A stretch of DNA of 64,000 bases from Bacillus tianshenii (GCA_020524525.2 CP129018.1:3724001-3788000); one strand, 5' to 3'. Positions 34,671 to 44,482 are shown, numbered from the stretch's first letter. A program made the numbers and translations. Notes: generated from the letters alone by a model not told the origin.

Positions 34671-36599
34671 TCAGCGTAACAAGCGTAAACCATTTAAGAT
34701 GACTAAGATTGTACTTCCTTCATGGCCAATCACACCATAAGGTAAGTCAATTAATTGTAAGAAGTTTGAGGCAATTAACAGCATAATCACCGTGATTGAA
34801 AATACAATATTTTGTTTTACAATGCGATTCATTTTTCTAGAAAGTCGAATTGTTTCTGCAATTTTGGATAAATCATTTTTCATTAGAATGATATCTGCTG
34901 TTTCCAGGGCGACGTCTGTGCCTTCACCCATTGCGATTCCAACAGTGGCTGTGGCGAGAGCAGGGGCATCATTTATACCATCTCCAACCATTCCAACGTT
35001 GTCATAGGCAATCTGGATTTGTTTCAAATGATGAACTTTTTCTTCTGGCAAACATTCTGCAACATAGCGTACGACACCTGTTTCTTCTGCAATAGCATGA
35101 GCGGTTTTTTCGTTGTCGCCTGTCAGCATAATGGTTTCCACACCAAGTGCATTTAGTTGAGCAAGAGCTTCCTTTGTTTCTTGGCGTACTGTATCTTTTA
35201 AAGCGATAATGCCGGCAATGCCGTGCTCATCTTTTGCATAGACTACTGTTTTCCCTTGAGCAGCTAGCTGAAGACTGATGCCTTCTTGGAATGCACCAGC
35301 AGCTTGGGTTCCGACGAAATCTCGTTTTCCAATCTTCCAATCCTTTTGCTCGAATGTTCCTTTGATTCCCCAGCCTGAGACGTCTTCTACATTTTCTGGC
35401 TTCGTAATGTTAACTTGCTCACTTTTTGCATAGTTGACAATTGACTGAGCAAGCGGATGATTCGAGTGACTTTCAATGGAAGCGACAGCACGTAGGAAGG
35501 ACTGCCGTTCTAAGTCTTTTCGAAAATGAATATCTGTTACTTCTGGTTTTCCGCGAGTAAGCGTACCTGTTTTATCAAATGCGATGGCTTGAAGGTGGGC
35601 CAAACGCTCTAAGTGAACACCGCCTTTAAAAAGAATCCCGTGACGGGCACCATTTGAAATAGCTGATAATGTCGCAGGCATAATCGATGCGACGAGAGCA
35701 CAAGGAGAAGCAACTACAAGTAAAATCATTGCCCGATAAAATGTTTCATTCCAGCTCCATCCAAACAAGAAGTGTGGAAGAAACAGCATAAGGCCAACAA
35801 CGATAAGAACGATTTTGACATAGCGCCCTTCAAAACGTTCGATGAACTGCTGTGAAGGTGACTTCTCACTCTGTGCAGATTGCACGAGCGTAATAATTTT
35901 CTGGAACAGTGTTTCGTTTGATGGTTTTGTCACTTCTACTGTAATTGCACCGTTAATATTGACAGTTCCGGCGAATACTTCAGCATCTCTCTCTTTCGTC
36001 ACAGGGATTGACTCACCTGTGATGGCTGCTTCATTAATTGTACTTGTACCGCTGACAATTTTGCCGTCTGCTGGAACAAGTTCTCCTGGCTTAATTAAAA
36101 TTTGGTCATGAACTGCTAACTGTGAGACATGAACAACTTCTTCTTGACCATTTCGAATTCGTACAGCTTCTTCTGGTTGCATCTCCATTAGAGAAGAGAT
36201 TTCACGTTGACTTTTGTTCATTGTATACGTTTCTAACGCGCCGCTTAAAGAGAAGATAAAAATCAATATCGCCCCTTCAAGCCAGTGGCCAATGATTGCA
36301 GAACCAATTGCGGCAAAAATCATTAGCATCTCTACATTCAATTCTCGCTCTTCAATTGTTGCTTCTATTCCTTCTTTTGCTTTGGCAAAGCCGCCAATTA
36401 TAAAGGACGAGACGAAAATGACCGCTGATAACAACTGCATATCTGTTTTCGATAAGAGCCAACCTGTTAAGATTAAGATTCCACTAAGAATTGCTGCGAT
36501 AAGTTCCCCATGTTCTTTTAATTTTTCCCAAGCTGCAGGTGGGGTTTCATTCTCAGACAGTTGAGAACGTTCCTTTAATGCTTGACTTTGTGCACCCAT
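34671..36599 (-). CDS. zosA: heavy-metal P1B-type ATPase (ZosA-like)
   Basis: A 642-residue ion pump. Eight membrane segments are expected; the transmembrane metal site is ASPCALVASI (Cys300). The phosphorylated Asp342 lies in FDKTGTLTRG, the actuator motif is ITGESIPV, and VGDGINDAPALA is the hinge. No N-terminal CXXC metal-binding domain is present. The SPC-ALVAS form and absent metal domain resemble B. subtilis ZosA, which moves zinc and is under PerR. Other Zn/Cd/Co pumps share the motif. A PerR-like box lies about 90 bases upstream. Confidence 0.85.
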   Translation of the reverse strand: MGAQSQALKERSQLSENETPPAAWEKLKEHGELIAAILSGILILTGWLLSKTDMQLLSAVIFVSSFIIGGFAKAKEGIEATIEERELNVEMLMIFAAIGSAIIGHWLEGAILIFIFSLSGALETYTMNKSQREISSLMEMQPEEAVRIRNGQEEVVHVSQLAVHDQILIKPGELVPADGKIVSGTSTINEAAITGESIPVTKERDAEVFAGTVNINGAITVEVTKPSNETLFQKIITLVQSAQSEKSPSQQFIERFEGRYVKIVLIVVGLMLFLPHFLFGWSWNETFYRAMILLVVASPCALVASIMPATLSAISNGARHGILFKGGVHLERLAHLQAIAFDKTGTLTRGKPEVTDIHFRKDLERQSFLRAVASIESHSNHPLAQSIVNYAKSEQVNITKPENVEDVSGWGIKGTFEQKDWKIGKRDFVGTQAAGAFQEGISLQLAAQGKTVVYAKDEHGIAGIIALKDTVRQETKEALAQLNALGVETIMLTGDNEKTAHAIAEETGVVRYVAECLPEEKVHHLKQIQIAYDNVGMVGDGINDAPALATATVGIAMGEGTDVALETADIILMKNDLSKIAETIRLSRKMNRIVKQNIVFSITVIMLLIASNFLQLIDLPYGVIGHEGSTILVILNGLRLLR

Positions 36600-36688
36600 T
36601 TCTTTTCCTCCTGATTGTTAATTGATAATTGTAATCAACATCAATACCCTTATAAAACGACGAAAGCTGCCAAAGGTATGGCAGCAAA

Positions 36689-36703
36689 TTATAATCATTA
36701 TTA
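36689..36703. promoter_or_regulatory. PerR-like box upstream of the metal ATPase
   Basis: TTATAATCATTATTA differs from the PerR consensus TTATAATNATTATAA at one position. It lies 90 bases before the zosA-type start in an AT-rich promoter region. A looser candidate, TGATAATTGTAATCA, lies at about 36622-36636. Fur-family boxes look alike, so Fur or Zur binding is not excluded. Confidence 0.65.
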
Positions 36704-36868
36704 TTTAATTTTAATAGTTATTATTATATATTCATCTTATCACAAGATGTGTAAGAATAGAATAAAGTTTTCTTGAACTTTTCTAATTATAGCTCAAGCT
36801 GTTTTATTTTTGAAATTTGAAAGGATGGCGTATAGTTGGGATTGTGTGAGGGAGAGGAGGAAATAGTT

Positions 36869-37777
36869 TTGGACGCGAAGCGGTTTTTCACACATCCATT
36901 GGGCATAATTGTTGCAGCAGGCGGTGCGACATTTTTATGGGGAAGCGCATTTCCGTTTGTCAAACTTAGCTATCAAATGTTAACGATTGAATCAGCTGAG
37001 ACTGGAGAACAAATCTTGTTTGCTGGTTATCGGTTCTTTCTTGCTTCATTACTTATGCTCTTATTCTTATTACTTTCAAAGCGAAAAGTTGCTTTAGAAC
37101 GTGACACAATTGCGCCTTTACTTAAAATCGGTTTGTTTCAAACGTTCTTTCAATACATATTCTTTTATATTGGTTTAAGTTTTAGTACAGGTATTCAAGG
37201 CTCCATTATTGCAGGGACGACTTCTTTCTTTCAAATTCTATTTGCCCATTTCATGTATCAAGATGATGCAATAAATCGACGGAAAGTCATTGGGTTAATG
37301 ATCGGGTTTACAGGAGTGGTACTTGTAAACTTAACTCGTGGTTCGTTGGAGCTTCAATTTGGAATCGGTGAAATGTTATTAATGTGTGCAATGATTGTGG
37401 CGGCCTTTGGGAACATTCTCGCGCGAAATGCTTCGATGAACATGAATGTTGTCTATATGACAGCATTTCAGATGTTGTTTGGTTCGCTCGGCTTGCTGGC
37501 TGCCGGAATGACAGCAGTCGGCCCATTGCCATTTCAATTTGATTTTGTGAGTAGCTTGACGTTAATTTATCTTGCCGTTCTTTCTGCTGGCGGCTTCTTG
37601 TTGTGGAACAACGTAATGAAATATAACCAAGTTGGAAAGGTATCCATGTACTTATTCTTAATACCTGTATTTGGTGTGTTTCTTTCAGCTGTCCTATTAA
37701 AGGAAACGTTGCACATCTTCGTCTTACTTGGGTTAGTGTGTGTTGCAACAGGTATTGTAATTGTTAATCGAAAATAA
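36869..37777 (+). CDS. EamA/DMT-family transporter
   Basis: A 302-residue permease with ten membrane helices in two EamA repeats. GGATFLWGSAFPFVKLSYQM opens the first repeat, and the second starts near MLLMCAMIVAAFGNILARN. Start choice: TTG at 36869 is preceded by GAGAGGAGG at a proper distance, whereas the longer frame includes that site as coding. Substrate unknown; family members export amino acids or metabolites. Confidence 0.88.
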   Translation: MDAKRFFTHPLGIIVAAGGATFLWGSAFPFVKLSYQMLTIESAETGEQILFAGYRFFLASLLMLLFLLLSKRKVALERDTIAPLLKIGLFQTFFQYIFFYIGLSFSTGIQGSIIAGTTSFFQILFAHFMYQDDAINRRKVIGLMIGFTGVVLVNLTRGSLELQFGIGEMLLMCAMIVAAFGNILARNASMNMNVVYMTAFQMLFGSLGLLAAGMTAVGPLPFQFDFVSSLTLIYLAVLSAGGFLLWNNVMKYNQVGKVSMYLFLIPVFGVFLSAVLLKETLHIFVLLGLVCVATGIVIVNRK

Positions 37778-37863
37778 AAAAATTCCCGCCATACGCTGGC
37801 GGGACCATATACATACTAACGAGGGTGGATTTAAAAATAGGACAGAAAATGTTAAGTTAACAA

Positions 37864-38010
37864 CTATTCAGCGATTTCTTCACAATGGAAGTATGTCTGG
37901 TTGTAAATGTGTTCAATTTCATCATCAGTCATATAAATTAGGTTGTCGTGTTCCATTTCTCTCATTTTGTTAATAAAATCAATCATGTTTCGGCGTTCTT
38001 GACGGCTCAT
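37864..38010 (-). CDS. BH0509-like small protein
   Basis: A 48-residue protein, MSRQERRNMIDFINK followed by LIYMTDDEIEHIYNQTY. The SRxERxNMI and YMTDxEIExxYN patterns match the small Bacillus family I know as BH0509-type, function unknown. AAAGGGGA lies 7 bases before the ATG at 38010. It stands between two transporter genes as a single unit. Confidence 0.75.
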   Translation of the reverse strand: MSRQERRNMIDFINKMREMEHDNLIYMTDDEIEHIYNQTYFHCEEIAE

Positions 38011-38129
38011 TTTATCGTTCCCCTTTCAATCTGTTTTATTACAGTATCGATTTGTTATTTGTATTATATAACAGGGGTAAAACAAAAATCAACCATAAAA
38101 TTAAGAAAATTATAAAAAATAATAAAATG

Positions 38130-38154
38130 AGAAAAAGGCCCAGAAAGGAAGGGC
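38130..38154 (-). terminator. MFS gene terminator
   Basis: AGGCCC / AGGGCCT short stem with A-run on the left, giving a T-run on the minus strand after yfkF. Confidence 0.65.
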
Positions 38155-39339
38155 CTAAGAGAAGTTTGATTGTATATTCATTTCTGATTTTGAGCTTTTC
38201 GAAAAGACAGTCGTAAGCCAGAGCCCAAGAAGCATTACAGCAATAATATAAAAGAAGCTTACCCCTTCAAACCATTCAATAGCAAGCCCTCCAATGAATG
38301 GACCTATAATACTTCCGAGACTAAAGAAGATGCCGCATAGAATATTACCTGCAGGAAGAAGGTTGTTTGGCAATAGGTCTGTCATATAGCTAACCCCAAG
38401 TGAAAAGATTGAACCGACAAGCATACCTGCTGTTATAAAACAGATGAATAAGCCTACAATTGAACTTTCTAAGAAGCTCGCTAAGCCAAAAGTCAGCATG
38501 CCGCCAAATAAAATTACATTTACTACTTTCTGTCGTCCGTATTGATCACTTAGTGTGCCAAGTGGTATTTGCAAAATAAGACTTCCAGCTGCAAAAGCAG
38601 GGAGCAACAGTGACAAGTGTTCGACTTGAATGCCAATTCGAAGGGCATAGACAGGGAAGTTTCCATGTAGTGTTGCTTCAAGGAATCCGTAGCCAAATGG
38701 CAGGAGAAAAGCGACCCAAGCAATCTTCCATGCTTCGAAAAAACGTTTAAACGATCCGAAGAACGACGTGTGTTCGTCATCTTGTTCAGGAAATTCATTG
38801 CGTAAGCTCCAAAGCGAAAACCAAACGATTAAGCTCATTCCGCCAGATAAGATGAACGGCAAAGCTTCGTTAATTGTTACAAGGTTAGTCATCAAAGGAC
38901 CAACGGCAAATCCGAGACTAAAGAACAATCCATAAACTGCGATGTTTCTGCCACGTTTATGAATGGGAGAGAAGGCTGTAATCCATGTTTGGGTACCAAA
39001 ATGAAGCATATGGTCGCCAATTCCAATTATTAATCTTAAGACAAACCAAAACCATATCGCGTCCCAAAGCGGGAAGAGAAATAATGAAGCAATGACAAGC
39101 ATGCCTCCACTAAGGATCATTGGTTTAAAGCCAAAGCGTCGTAATGGTTTTTCCATGAATGGTGATGCGATTAATACGCCGATATATAAGCTTGTAGCGT
39201 GCAAGCCGTTTACAGAAGAAGAAATGCCATTCTGCTCAAAGATGACCGCAATGAGCGGAAGGAGCATTCCTTGTGAGAAGCCGGATAAAGCAACTGTGCA
39301 TACTAAGAACCAAAAGCGTAGGTTAAATGTTTTTTGCAT
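38155..39339 (-). CDS. yfkF: MFS transporter YfkF-like
   Basis: A 394-residue permease with twelve predicted helices in two halves separated by a charged loop (about 193-205, RNEFPEQDDEHTSF). The MFS motif variants LIASPFMEKPLRRFGFKP after helix 2 and GTLSDQYGRQKV after helix 8 are visible. Position in the yfk series points to YfkF. Substrate unknown. GAGGGAT precedes the ATG. Confidence 0.85.
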   Translation of the reverse strand: MQKTFNLRFWFLVCTVALSGFSQGMLLPLIAVIFEQNGISSSVNGLHATSLYIGVLIASPFMEKPLRRFGFKPMILSGGMLVIASLFLFPLWDAIWFWFVLRLIIGIGDHMLHFGTQTWITAFSPIHKRGRNIAVYGLFFSLGFAVGPLMTNLVTINEALPFILSGGMSLIVWFSLWSLRNEFPEQDDEHTSFFGSFKRFFEAWKIAWVAFLLPFGYGFLEATLHGNFPVYALRIGIQVEHLSLLLPAFAAGSLILQIPLGTLSDQYGRQKVVNVILFGGMLTFGLASFLESSIVGLFICFITAGMLVGSIFSLGVSYMTDLLPNNLLPAGNILCGIFFSLGSIIGPFIGGLAIEWFEGVSFFYIIAVMLLGLWLTTVFSKSSKSEMNIQSNFS

Positions 39340-39496
39340 AGGTATCCCTCTGTTTCAGCGAGTCTGTGTATCCTTTCTAGATGTTACTAGGGATTTCAAA
39401 TTGATACAAGCTGTATGTTTTGCACATTTCTGTTTAAGCCGATAGAATTTGTAGTAAGTACATATGCTAAAGAAAAATATGACGGGAGTGTTGAAT

Positions 39497-39895
39497 GTGG
39501 AACTAGATTTTCATTTAAAAGGTGAAGGGTTTCGCGGTGAATTATCGTATGGTGAAATTGATATTTCAGGACAAGATGAGCATGGATTCCGCCCAGGACA
39601 GTTAATGGTATCGTCGATTGCGGTATGTTCTGCAAGTGTACTGAATAAAGTGCTGCAGAAGAAGCGTCTTGATGTGCAGGGCTTGAACGTAAATGCAAAG
39701 GTTGAACGTAATCCAGCTGAAGCGAACCGCATTGAAAAGATTCATCTTCATTACGTGCTAAAAGGAACAGATTTAGTAGAAGACACCGTACAAAAGGGTG
39801 TTGACCTTGCAAGAAAAAATTGCCCAATGGTTCAATCTGTTAAAGGAAGCATCGACATCACTGAATCGTTTGAAATCATTCATCTAAGCATGTAA
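39497..39895 (+). CDS. OsmC family protein
   Basis: A 132-residue OsmC/Ohr-type protein with the two redox cysteines in SIAVCSASVLNKVL and RKNCPMVQSV. Such proteins reduce organic hydroperoxides or handle thiol stress; the exact subgroup is unclear. The frame is open to ATG 39464, but GGGAG at 39484-39488 best serves GTG at 39497. The encoded part VELDFHLKGEGFRGEL then begins the fold directly. Confidence 0.85.
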   Translation: MELDFHLKGEGFRGELSYGEIDISGQDEHGFRPGQLMVSSIAVCSASVLNKVLQKKRLDVQGLNVNAKVERNPAEANRIEKIHLHYVLKGTDLVEDTVQKGVDLARKNCPMVQSVKGSIDITESFEIIHLSM

Positions 39896-39900
39896 GCAGC

Positions 39901-39929
39901 AAGCTCCGTCGTTTAAGACGGAGCTTTTC
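39901..39929 (+). terminator. osmC-like gene terminator
   Basis: AAGCTCCGTC / GACGGAGCTT hairpin with T-run just after the stop. Confidence 0.9.
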
Positions 39930-40052
39930 TAATGGAAATGTGCTAGAAAAAGTGATTGAATAAGATTTTGGGGAAGAGTTTTAGAGTAAGGGAATGAACA
40001 TCTCTATCGTTTACATACCTATAAATTATGTTGTTCAGAAAGGAGGAGGGGT

Positions 40053-41399
40053 GTGAGAAGCAACACTCGTTTTGATTTTACTGAAGGAAGTATTTTAAGC
40101 AAAATGCTTCTATTTTCAGGACCGATTTTTATGACGAATATTTTGCAAACATCCTATCAATTTATTGATAGCATTTGGGTTGGTAATTTGATCGGTTCTA
40201 ATGCATTAGGAGCAATCTCTGTTTCTGCCACAGTTATCTTTACAATTTTATCTTTTATTATTGGGATAAATAGTGCATCATTGACGATTTTATCACAGCA
40301 GCAAGGGCGTAATGATGAACAGGGGCTTAAGGAATCACTTAATGCATTTATTGTTGTGTTAACGCTCTTGTCCATGACAGCAGGTGTAGTAGGTATCATT
40401 TTAAGTGGTCCTATATTGAAATTACTCGGCACACCTACAGACATCTATCCGCTTGCTCGTTCTTATTTGCAAATCAATTTTTTAGGGATCGTGTTTTTGT
40501 TTGGTTATAATTTTATCGGCACGGTGCTAAGAGGGATTGGCGATAGTAAAACACCGATACGCTTTGTCTTTATTGCAGTGGTGTTGAACACAGTGCTTGA
40601 TCCGATCTTTATTTCATTATTTGATTTAGGAATTGTCGGAGCGGCACTTGCGACAATTGTTTCCCAAGGAGCTGCTTTCTTGTATGGAGTAATTTATTCG
40701 CTTAAAACAGATAAGATTCCATTTACGAAGCCACATATTCCAGCGAAAAAATACGTAAAAGCAATCTTTAAGCTCGGTATTCCATCAGGCTTTCAAATGA
40801 TGGCCATTTCAGGCGGAATGATGGCGATTATGAGTGTGGTTACCCGCTTTGGGGAAGACGCTGTAGCTGGGTTTGGTGCGGCACAGCGGATTGACAGCTT
40901 GATTGTCTTACCTGCGATGACGCTTGGTTCTGCTGTCAATAGTATAGCAGGACAGAATATCGGAGCTAACCATTGGAACAGGGTGCAAGAGACAGCGCGG
41001 GTTGGTATTAAGTTCATTCTGCTTGTTATGTTTTCTGTTAGTACATTTGTGTTCTTTGCAGGTGAGTACTTAATTAAACTATTCACTACAGATAAAGAAA
41101 CAATTGAGTTTGGCACGATGTATATGCGTACAATTGCTTATTTCTATCCGTTTCTCGGTATTAATTTCGTTTTAAATGGTGTAGTAAGAGCGTCAGGCGC
41201 AATGGTTCAAATCCTCGTTTTGAATATCATTTCATTTTGGGTGCTTCGTTTCCCATTGGCAAGCATTGTATCATCGTGGATGGGAGAAAAAGGTATCGCA
41301 GTTGGCATGGGGTTAAGCTTAGTCGTCAGCAGTTTCATTTCCTATTTGTATTACAGATATGGCAAATGGAGCGATATTAAAATTTTTGAAAATGAATAG
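40053..41399 (+). CDS. MATE family efflux transporter
   Basis: A 448-residue transporter with twelve helices in two halves of the MatE fold. TEGSILSKMLLFSGPIFMTNILQTSYQFIDSIWVGNLIG is a typical opening, and GFGAAQRIDSLIVLPAMTLGSAVNSIAGQNIGA marks the second half. It probably exports drugs or cationic metabolites using sodium or protons. GTG start preceded by AAAGGAGGAGG. It is separated from the next gene by only 14 bases. Confidence 0.9.
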   Translation: MRSNTRFDFTEGSILSKMLLFSGPIFMTNILQTSYQFIDSIWVGNLIGSNALGAISVSATVIFTILSFIIGINSASLTILSQQQGRNDEQGLKESLNAFIVVLTLLSMTAGVVGIILSGPILKLLGTPTDIYPLARSYLQINFLGIVFLFGYNFIGTVLRGIGDSKTPIRFVFIAVVLNTVLDPIFISLFDLGIVGAALATIVSQGAAFLYGVIYSLKTDKIPFTKPHIPAKKYVKAIFKLGIPSGFQMMAISGGMMAIMSVVTRFGEDAVAGFGAAQRIDSLIVLPAMTLGSAVNSIAGQNIGANHWNRVQETARVGIKFILLVMFSVSTFVFFAGEYLIKLFTTDKETIEFGTMYMRTIAYFYPFLGINFVLNGVVRASGAMVQILVLNIISFWVLRFPLASIVSSWMGEKGIAVGMGLSLVVSSFISYLYYRYGKWSDIKIFENE

Positions 41400-41413
41400 A
41401 AGTGAGGATGTAT

Positions 41414-42031
41414 ATGCGAGAATGGATTGTACGCTTTTGCGTGTATTTAATTGGACTCATCATTTTATCTTTTAGTATTAGTTTAACCATTAAAGCAGGG
41501 CTCGGTGCAGGCGCTTGGGATGCATTAAATGTGGGTTTATCAAAGACAATCGGTCTAACTGTCGGCGTTTGGGTATTCATTATCGGGTTCTTCCTGATTT
41601 TGTTGAATGCGTGGCTGATGCGAATGAAACCGATGTTTTTCGCTGTTTTCACCATCGTGTTACTTGGTTCATTTATTGATTTTTGGCTATTACAGGTTTT
41701 TCATGACTGGAAGCCTGAGGAGTTTGTAGTTCGGATTGGCGTCTTTTTATTTGCTATTTTGTTTCTTGGTTTTGGTGTAGCGGTGTATTTACAGGCAGAC
41801 TTTCCGATTAATCCAATTGATAATTTAATGGTGGCGATTAGTGAACGGTTCGGGGTTACGTTCATGACGGCAAAAACAATTGGTGAGATTTCAGCACTGA
41901 TTCTTGCGTTTATATTCGGAGGGCCGGTCGGCATTGGAACTGTCGTGATTACATTCTTAATTGGACCAATTATTCATTTATTTGAACCTAAGGTGAAGCC
42001 TGTTATTCATCGGTTGCGCTTTGCGAATTAA
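41414..42031 (+). CDS. YczE/YyaS-type integral membrane protein
   Basis: A 205-residue protein with five or six membrane helices. SLTIKAGLGAGAWDALNVGLSKTIGLTVGVWVFIIGF and ADFPINPIDNLMVAISERFGV are the family blocks. The role is not established; YczE is needed for surfactin production in B. subtilis. AAGTGAGGA suits the ATG at 41414 better than GTG at 41402. Probably co-transcribed with the MATE gene. Confidence 0.85.
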   Translation: MREWIVRFCVYLIGLIILSFSISLTIKAGLGAGAWDALNVGLSKTIGLTVGVWVFIIGFFLILLNAWLMRMKPMFFAVFTIVLLGSFIDFWLLQVFHDWKPEEFVVRIGVFLFAILFLGFGVAVYLQADFPINPIDNLMVAISERFGVTFMTAKTIGEISALILAFIFGGPVGIGTVVITFLIGPIIHLFEPKVKPVIHRLRFAN

Positions 42032-42121
42032 GAACTACCTTAAATTGGACTCTTTAGAAAAAGGATAAACGACAAAACTTTCGCAAAACTAAGGATAAGT
42101 GATTTGTAAGGAGGAGTAACA

Positions 42122-42931
42122 GTGAAACGCATGCAAATTTTCTTATCCATATTTGTTTTGTTTGTAAGTCTTGCTGTTGGAAGCTCGTATACTGGTGCTG
42201 CTGAGAAGGAAAAGGAGAATAAAGATGCCATTCCGAATTCGGTAATGGATATCTCTAAAGAAAATACGTATCCGAATCCGACACAGGATTTGCCTTATCT
42301 TCAGCCAAGTGAGCTTTCGAAGGAACTGTTAGAAACAACCGATGTTCCTGTTGAGAATCCTGACCTCATTAAGTTGATGAATGAATCAGCGATCTCGACA
42401 ACACCGCTTGCGATTGGGTATAAGGCGACGATTTACCTTGGACACTGGCCGCTTAGCTACGAGTCTGGTGAGACGAATACGAACTGGGAGTACAAGCAGG
42501 CAAATGTCAATAAGTACGATAACCGTGAGGGAACCACCCCTTATAAAATCCATTATAAACAAGAAGCAGAAATGAACATTCAAGGTGGGCTCACTATGAA
42601 AGTGCCTAACTCTGAGGATGTGAAGAAGATGATGCTTCTTAAGGCAATGGAGAAAACAAACTTACCGCTAGCGTTTAACACGATGGTTGGACAAGGGACG
42701 AAAAAAGACCAAGTATACAATATTATGCCGAAGAAACTTGGCTATCTGTATGCCTACGCACCAGCGGTTAATGAAAAAGGTAAAATTACCTATGGAGAAG
42801 TATATTTGGAATTACGCGGCAGTAAGAAACAGCTTGTGATAAAGAATGTAACGCGTCAAGGAATTGGTGCTTGGATTCCTGTTCAAGACCGCTTATCGTT
42901 TAAATTCTATACAACAGATCTTCCGAAATAA
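42122..42931 (+). CDS. yfkD: YfkD-like secreted/anchored protein
   Basis: A 269-residue protein with an N-terminal signal sequence (about 1-26, RMQIFLSIFVLFVSLAVGSSYTGA) and no further membrane segment. YKATIYLGHWPLSYESGETNTNWEYKQANVNKYDNR is the conserved core I associate with YfkD. Function unknown; some data place it with sporulating-cell or sigma-B genes in B. subtilis. GTG start with AAGGAGG 7 bases upstream. It sits next to yfkAB as in B. subtilis. Confidence 0.85.
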   Translation: MKRMQIFLSIFVLFVSLAVGSSYTGAAEKEKENKDAIPNSVMDISKENTYPNPTQDLPYLQPSELSKELLETTDVPVENPDLIKLMNESAISTTPLAIGYKATIYLGHWPLSYESGETNTNWEYKQANVNKYDNREGTTPYKIHYKQEAEMNIQGGLTMKVPNSEDVKKMMLLKAMEKTNLPLAFNTMVGQGTKKDQVYNIMPKKLGYLYAYAPAVNEKGKITYGEVYLELRGSKKQLVIKNVTRQGIGAWIPVQDRLSFKFYTTDLPK

Positions 42932-42934
42932 AAG

Positions 42935-42963
42935 AAACGGCTGCAAATGAATGCAGCCGTTTT
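42935..42963. terminator. yfkD / yfkAB convergent terminator
   Basis: AAACGGCTGCA / TGCAGCCGTTT hairpin between two convergent genes. Confidence 0.85.
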
Positions 42964-42967
42964 ACTG

Positions 42968-44083
42968 TTATAGAAGGGCTTTGCGTGTCGAGAAGTCAGT
43001 TTCAGGATAGTAGACGTTCTTAACTAGAATGTTTGGACCAAGACATTTCGCTTCAGAACAATGGCAAAGCAGCTGTTGCGCTGGTTTTGTTTGCAACCAA
43101 TGTTGAAAGGCATCTTTCAAGTTTGTGTCTTGGATGTTTCCAAAGGATGGTACATCACCGAAGTCGGTTACGATAATGTCGCCGTTAAAAATATTAATAT
43201 TCAAGCGGCTTCTTCCGTCCGGGTCATTTCGTACTGTCACATTTTCCTCGTTAAACAAACGTTTAATTAATGCTTGGTCGTCGGTACTTTCATTGCATGG
43301 ATAGACTGGCAATGTTCCAAATAACATCCACAATGAAGGGTCACGAATATCTAGCAAGTGGTGAATCGCTTCTCGGATTTCTTTAAGAGACAGCACTGGC
43401 AGATTGCTTGCGAAATCGACTGGATACATCGGGTGAACCTCATGACGAGCACACCCCATCTCAATGATTTCACGGTGAATCTTTTCTAAGTATGGAAAAG
43501 TGCGTTGATTTAACATCGTTTCTGCTGAAACAAAGACCCCTTCCTTTGAAAGAAGTTTGCTGTTTTCAATCATCCGCTCATACATTGCTTCGCATTGCTT
43601 AAGTGTTGGGCTTCGGTCCATTTTTGCAAACCCGTATTTCTGAAAATCTTCAATGGTTCCCCAGTTATGTGAAATATGTAAAACATCTAAATAAGGGATA
43701 ATCTGTTCATAACGGTTATAATCCAATGTTAAGTTAGAATTGATTTGGGTGCGAACTCCTCGCTCATGTGCGTATTTTAATAATGGAACCACATATTCTT
43801 TCACAGATTTAAGTGAAAGCATCGGCTCACCGCCAGTAATACTTAACGCACGAAGCTCAGGGACTTCATCAAGTCGTTTTAGCAATAAATCAAGTGGAAG
43901 TGCATCAGGGTCTTTTGTTTGTAATGTATAGCCAACTGCGCAGTGATCACAACGCATATTACACAGTGTCGTTGTAGTGAATTCGATATTTGATAACGTT
44001 AATTGGCCGTGCTCATCGATGTCGTGATAAGCTTCCCAAGGATCATTCTCCGGGGTAATAAAGGGTGATGGAAATTCTTTCAT
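42968..44083 (-). CDS. yfkAB: radical SAM protein YfkAB
   Basis: A 371-residue radical SAM enzyme. The cluster motif CNMRCDHC (CxxxCxxC, about residue 42) is followed by SITGGEPML. Near the C-terminus LLCHCSEAKCLGPN gives the CxCxxxxC signature of the YfkAB group, probably binding an auxiliary cluster. The reaction is unknown. The gene is intact as one frame, as in corrected B. subtilis annotation. AAAGGAGC precedes the start. Confidence 0.9.
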   Translation of the reverse strand: MKEFPSPFITPENDPWEAYHDIDEHGQLTLSNIEFTTTTLCNMRCDHCAVGYTLQTKDPDALPLDLLLKRLDEVPELRALSITGGEPMLSLKSVKEYVVPLLKYAHERGVRTQINSNLTLDYNRYEQIIPYLDVLHISHNWGTIEDFQKYGFAKMDRSPTLKQCEAMYERMIENSKLLSKEGVFVSAETMLNQRTFPYLEKIHREIIEMGCARHEVHPMYPVDFASNLPVLSLKEIREAIHHLLDIRDPSLWMLFGTLPVYPCNESTDDQALIKRLFNEENVTVRNDPDGRSRLNINIFNGDIIVTDFGDVPSFGNIQDTNLKDAFQHWLQTKPAQQLLCHCSEAKCLGPNILVKNVYYPETDFSTRKALL

Positions 44084-44306
44084 ATTGAAGCTCCTTTATA
44101 TTGAGTCTAATTCCAATCTATACCCAAGTAAGGCGATCCCGCAACTTGAATTTTCATTTTGGAAAATTGTTTGCGTTTTCAAATGGTCTTTCTAAATATT
44201 GCGACAAAGCGTATAATGGAGAGGAGTGTTTTACATAAGTTTGATGGATAACATCGATACACTTCCGGGGCCTTGAGTGAATTCGTACAGAAACATTTTT
44301 ATCAAA

Positions 44307-44482
44307 GGCTGTGTTAAAGAATAATGTTGTATTGTTGTTGATTGGAGCGGAAGGTGCCGACTCCTGTGGGGGGAGCAGACAGGTGAGACCCCGCAGGAGT
44401 ATTTACGACGAGGAGGCTCACCGCCTGCCCCGCGGAAAGCGTGCACCTGCAGCGGAAATCAACAGCTCCTTTTAACAGAGCC
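44307..44482. repeat. MITE-like GC-rich intergenic repeat
   Basis: 176 bases with terminal inverted repeats GGCTGTGTTAAA (44307-44318) and TTTAACAGAGCC (44471-44482). Inside are GGAGCGGAAGGTGC, GAGACCCCGCAGGAG, GAGGAGGCTCACCGCCTGCC and GCGGAAATCAAC, a sequence I know as a repeat in many Bacillus genomes. It is much richer in GC than its surroundings and non-coding. The rest of the 426-base gap (44084-44306) shows nothing certain. Confidence 0.85.

Noticed and set aside
36214-36564. 116-residue plus-strand open frame within the metal ATPase gene
   Set aside because: Complement of conserved transmembrane and actuator coding sequence.
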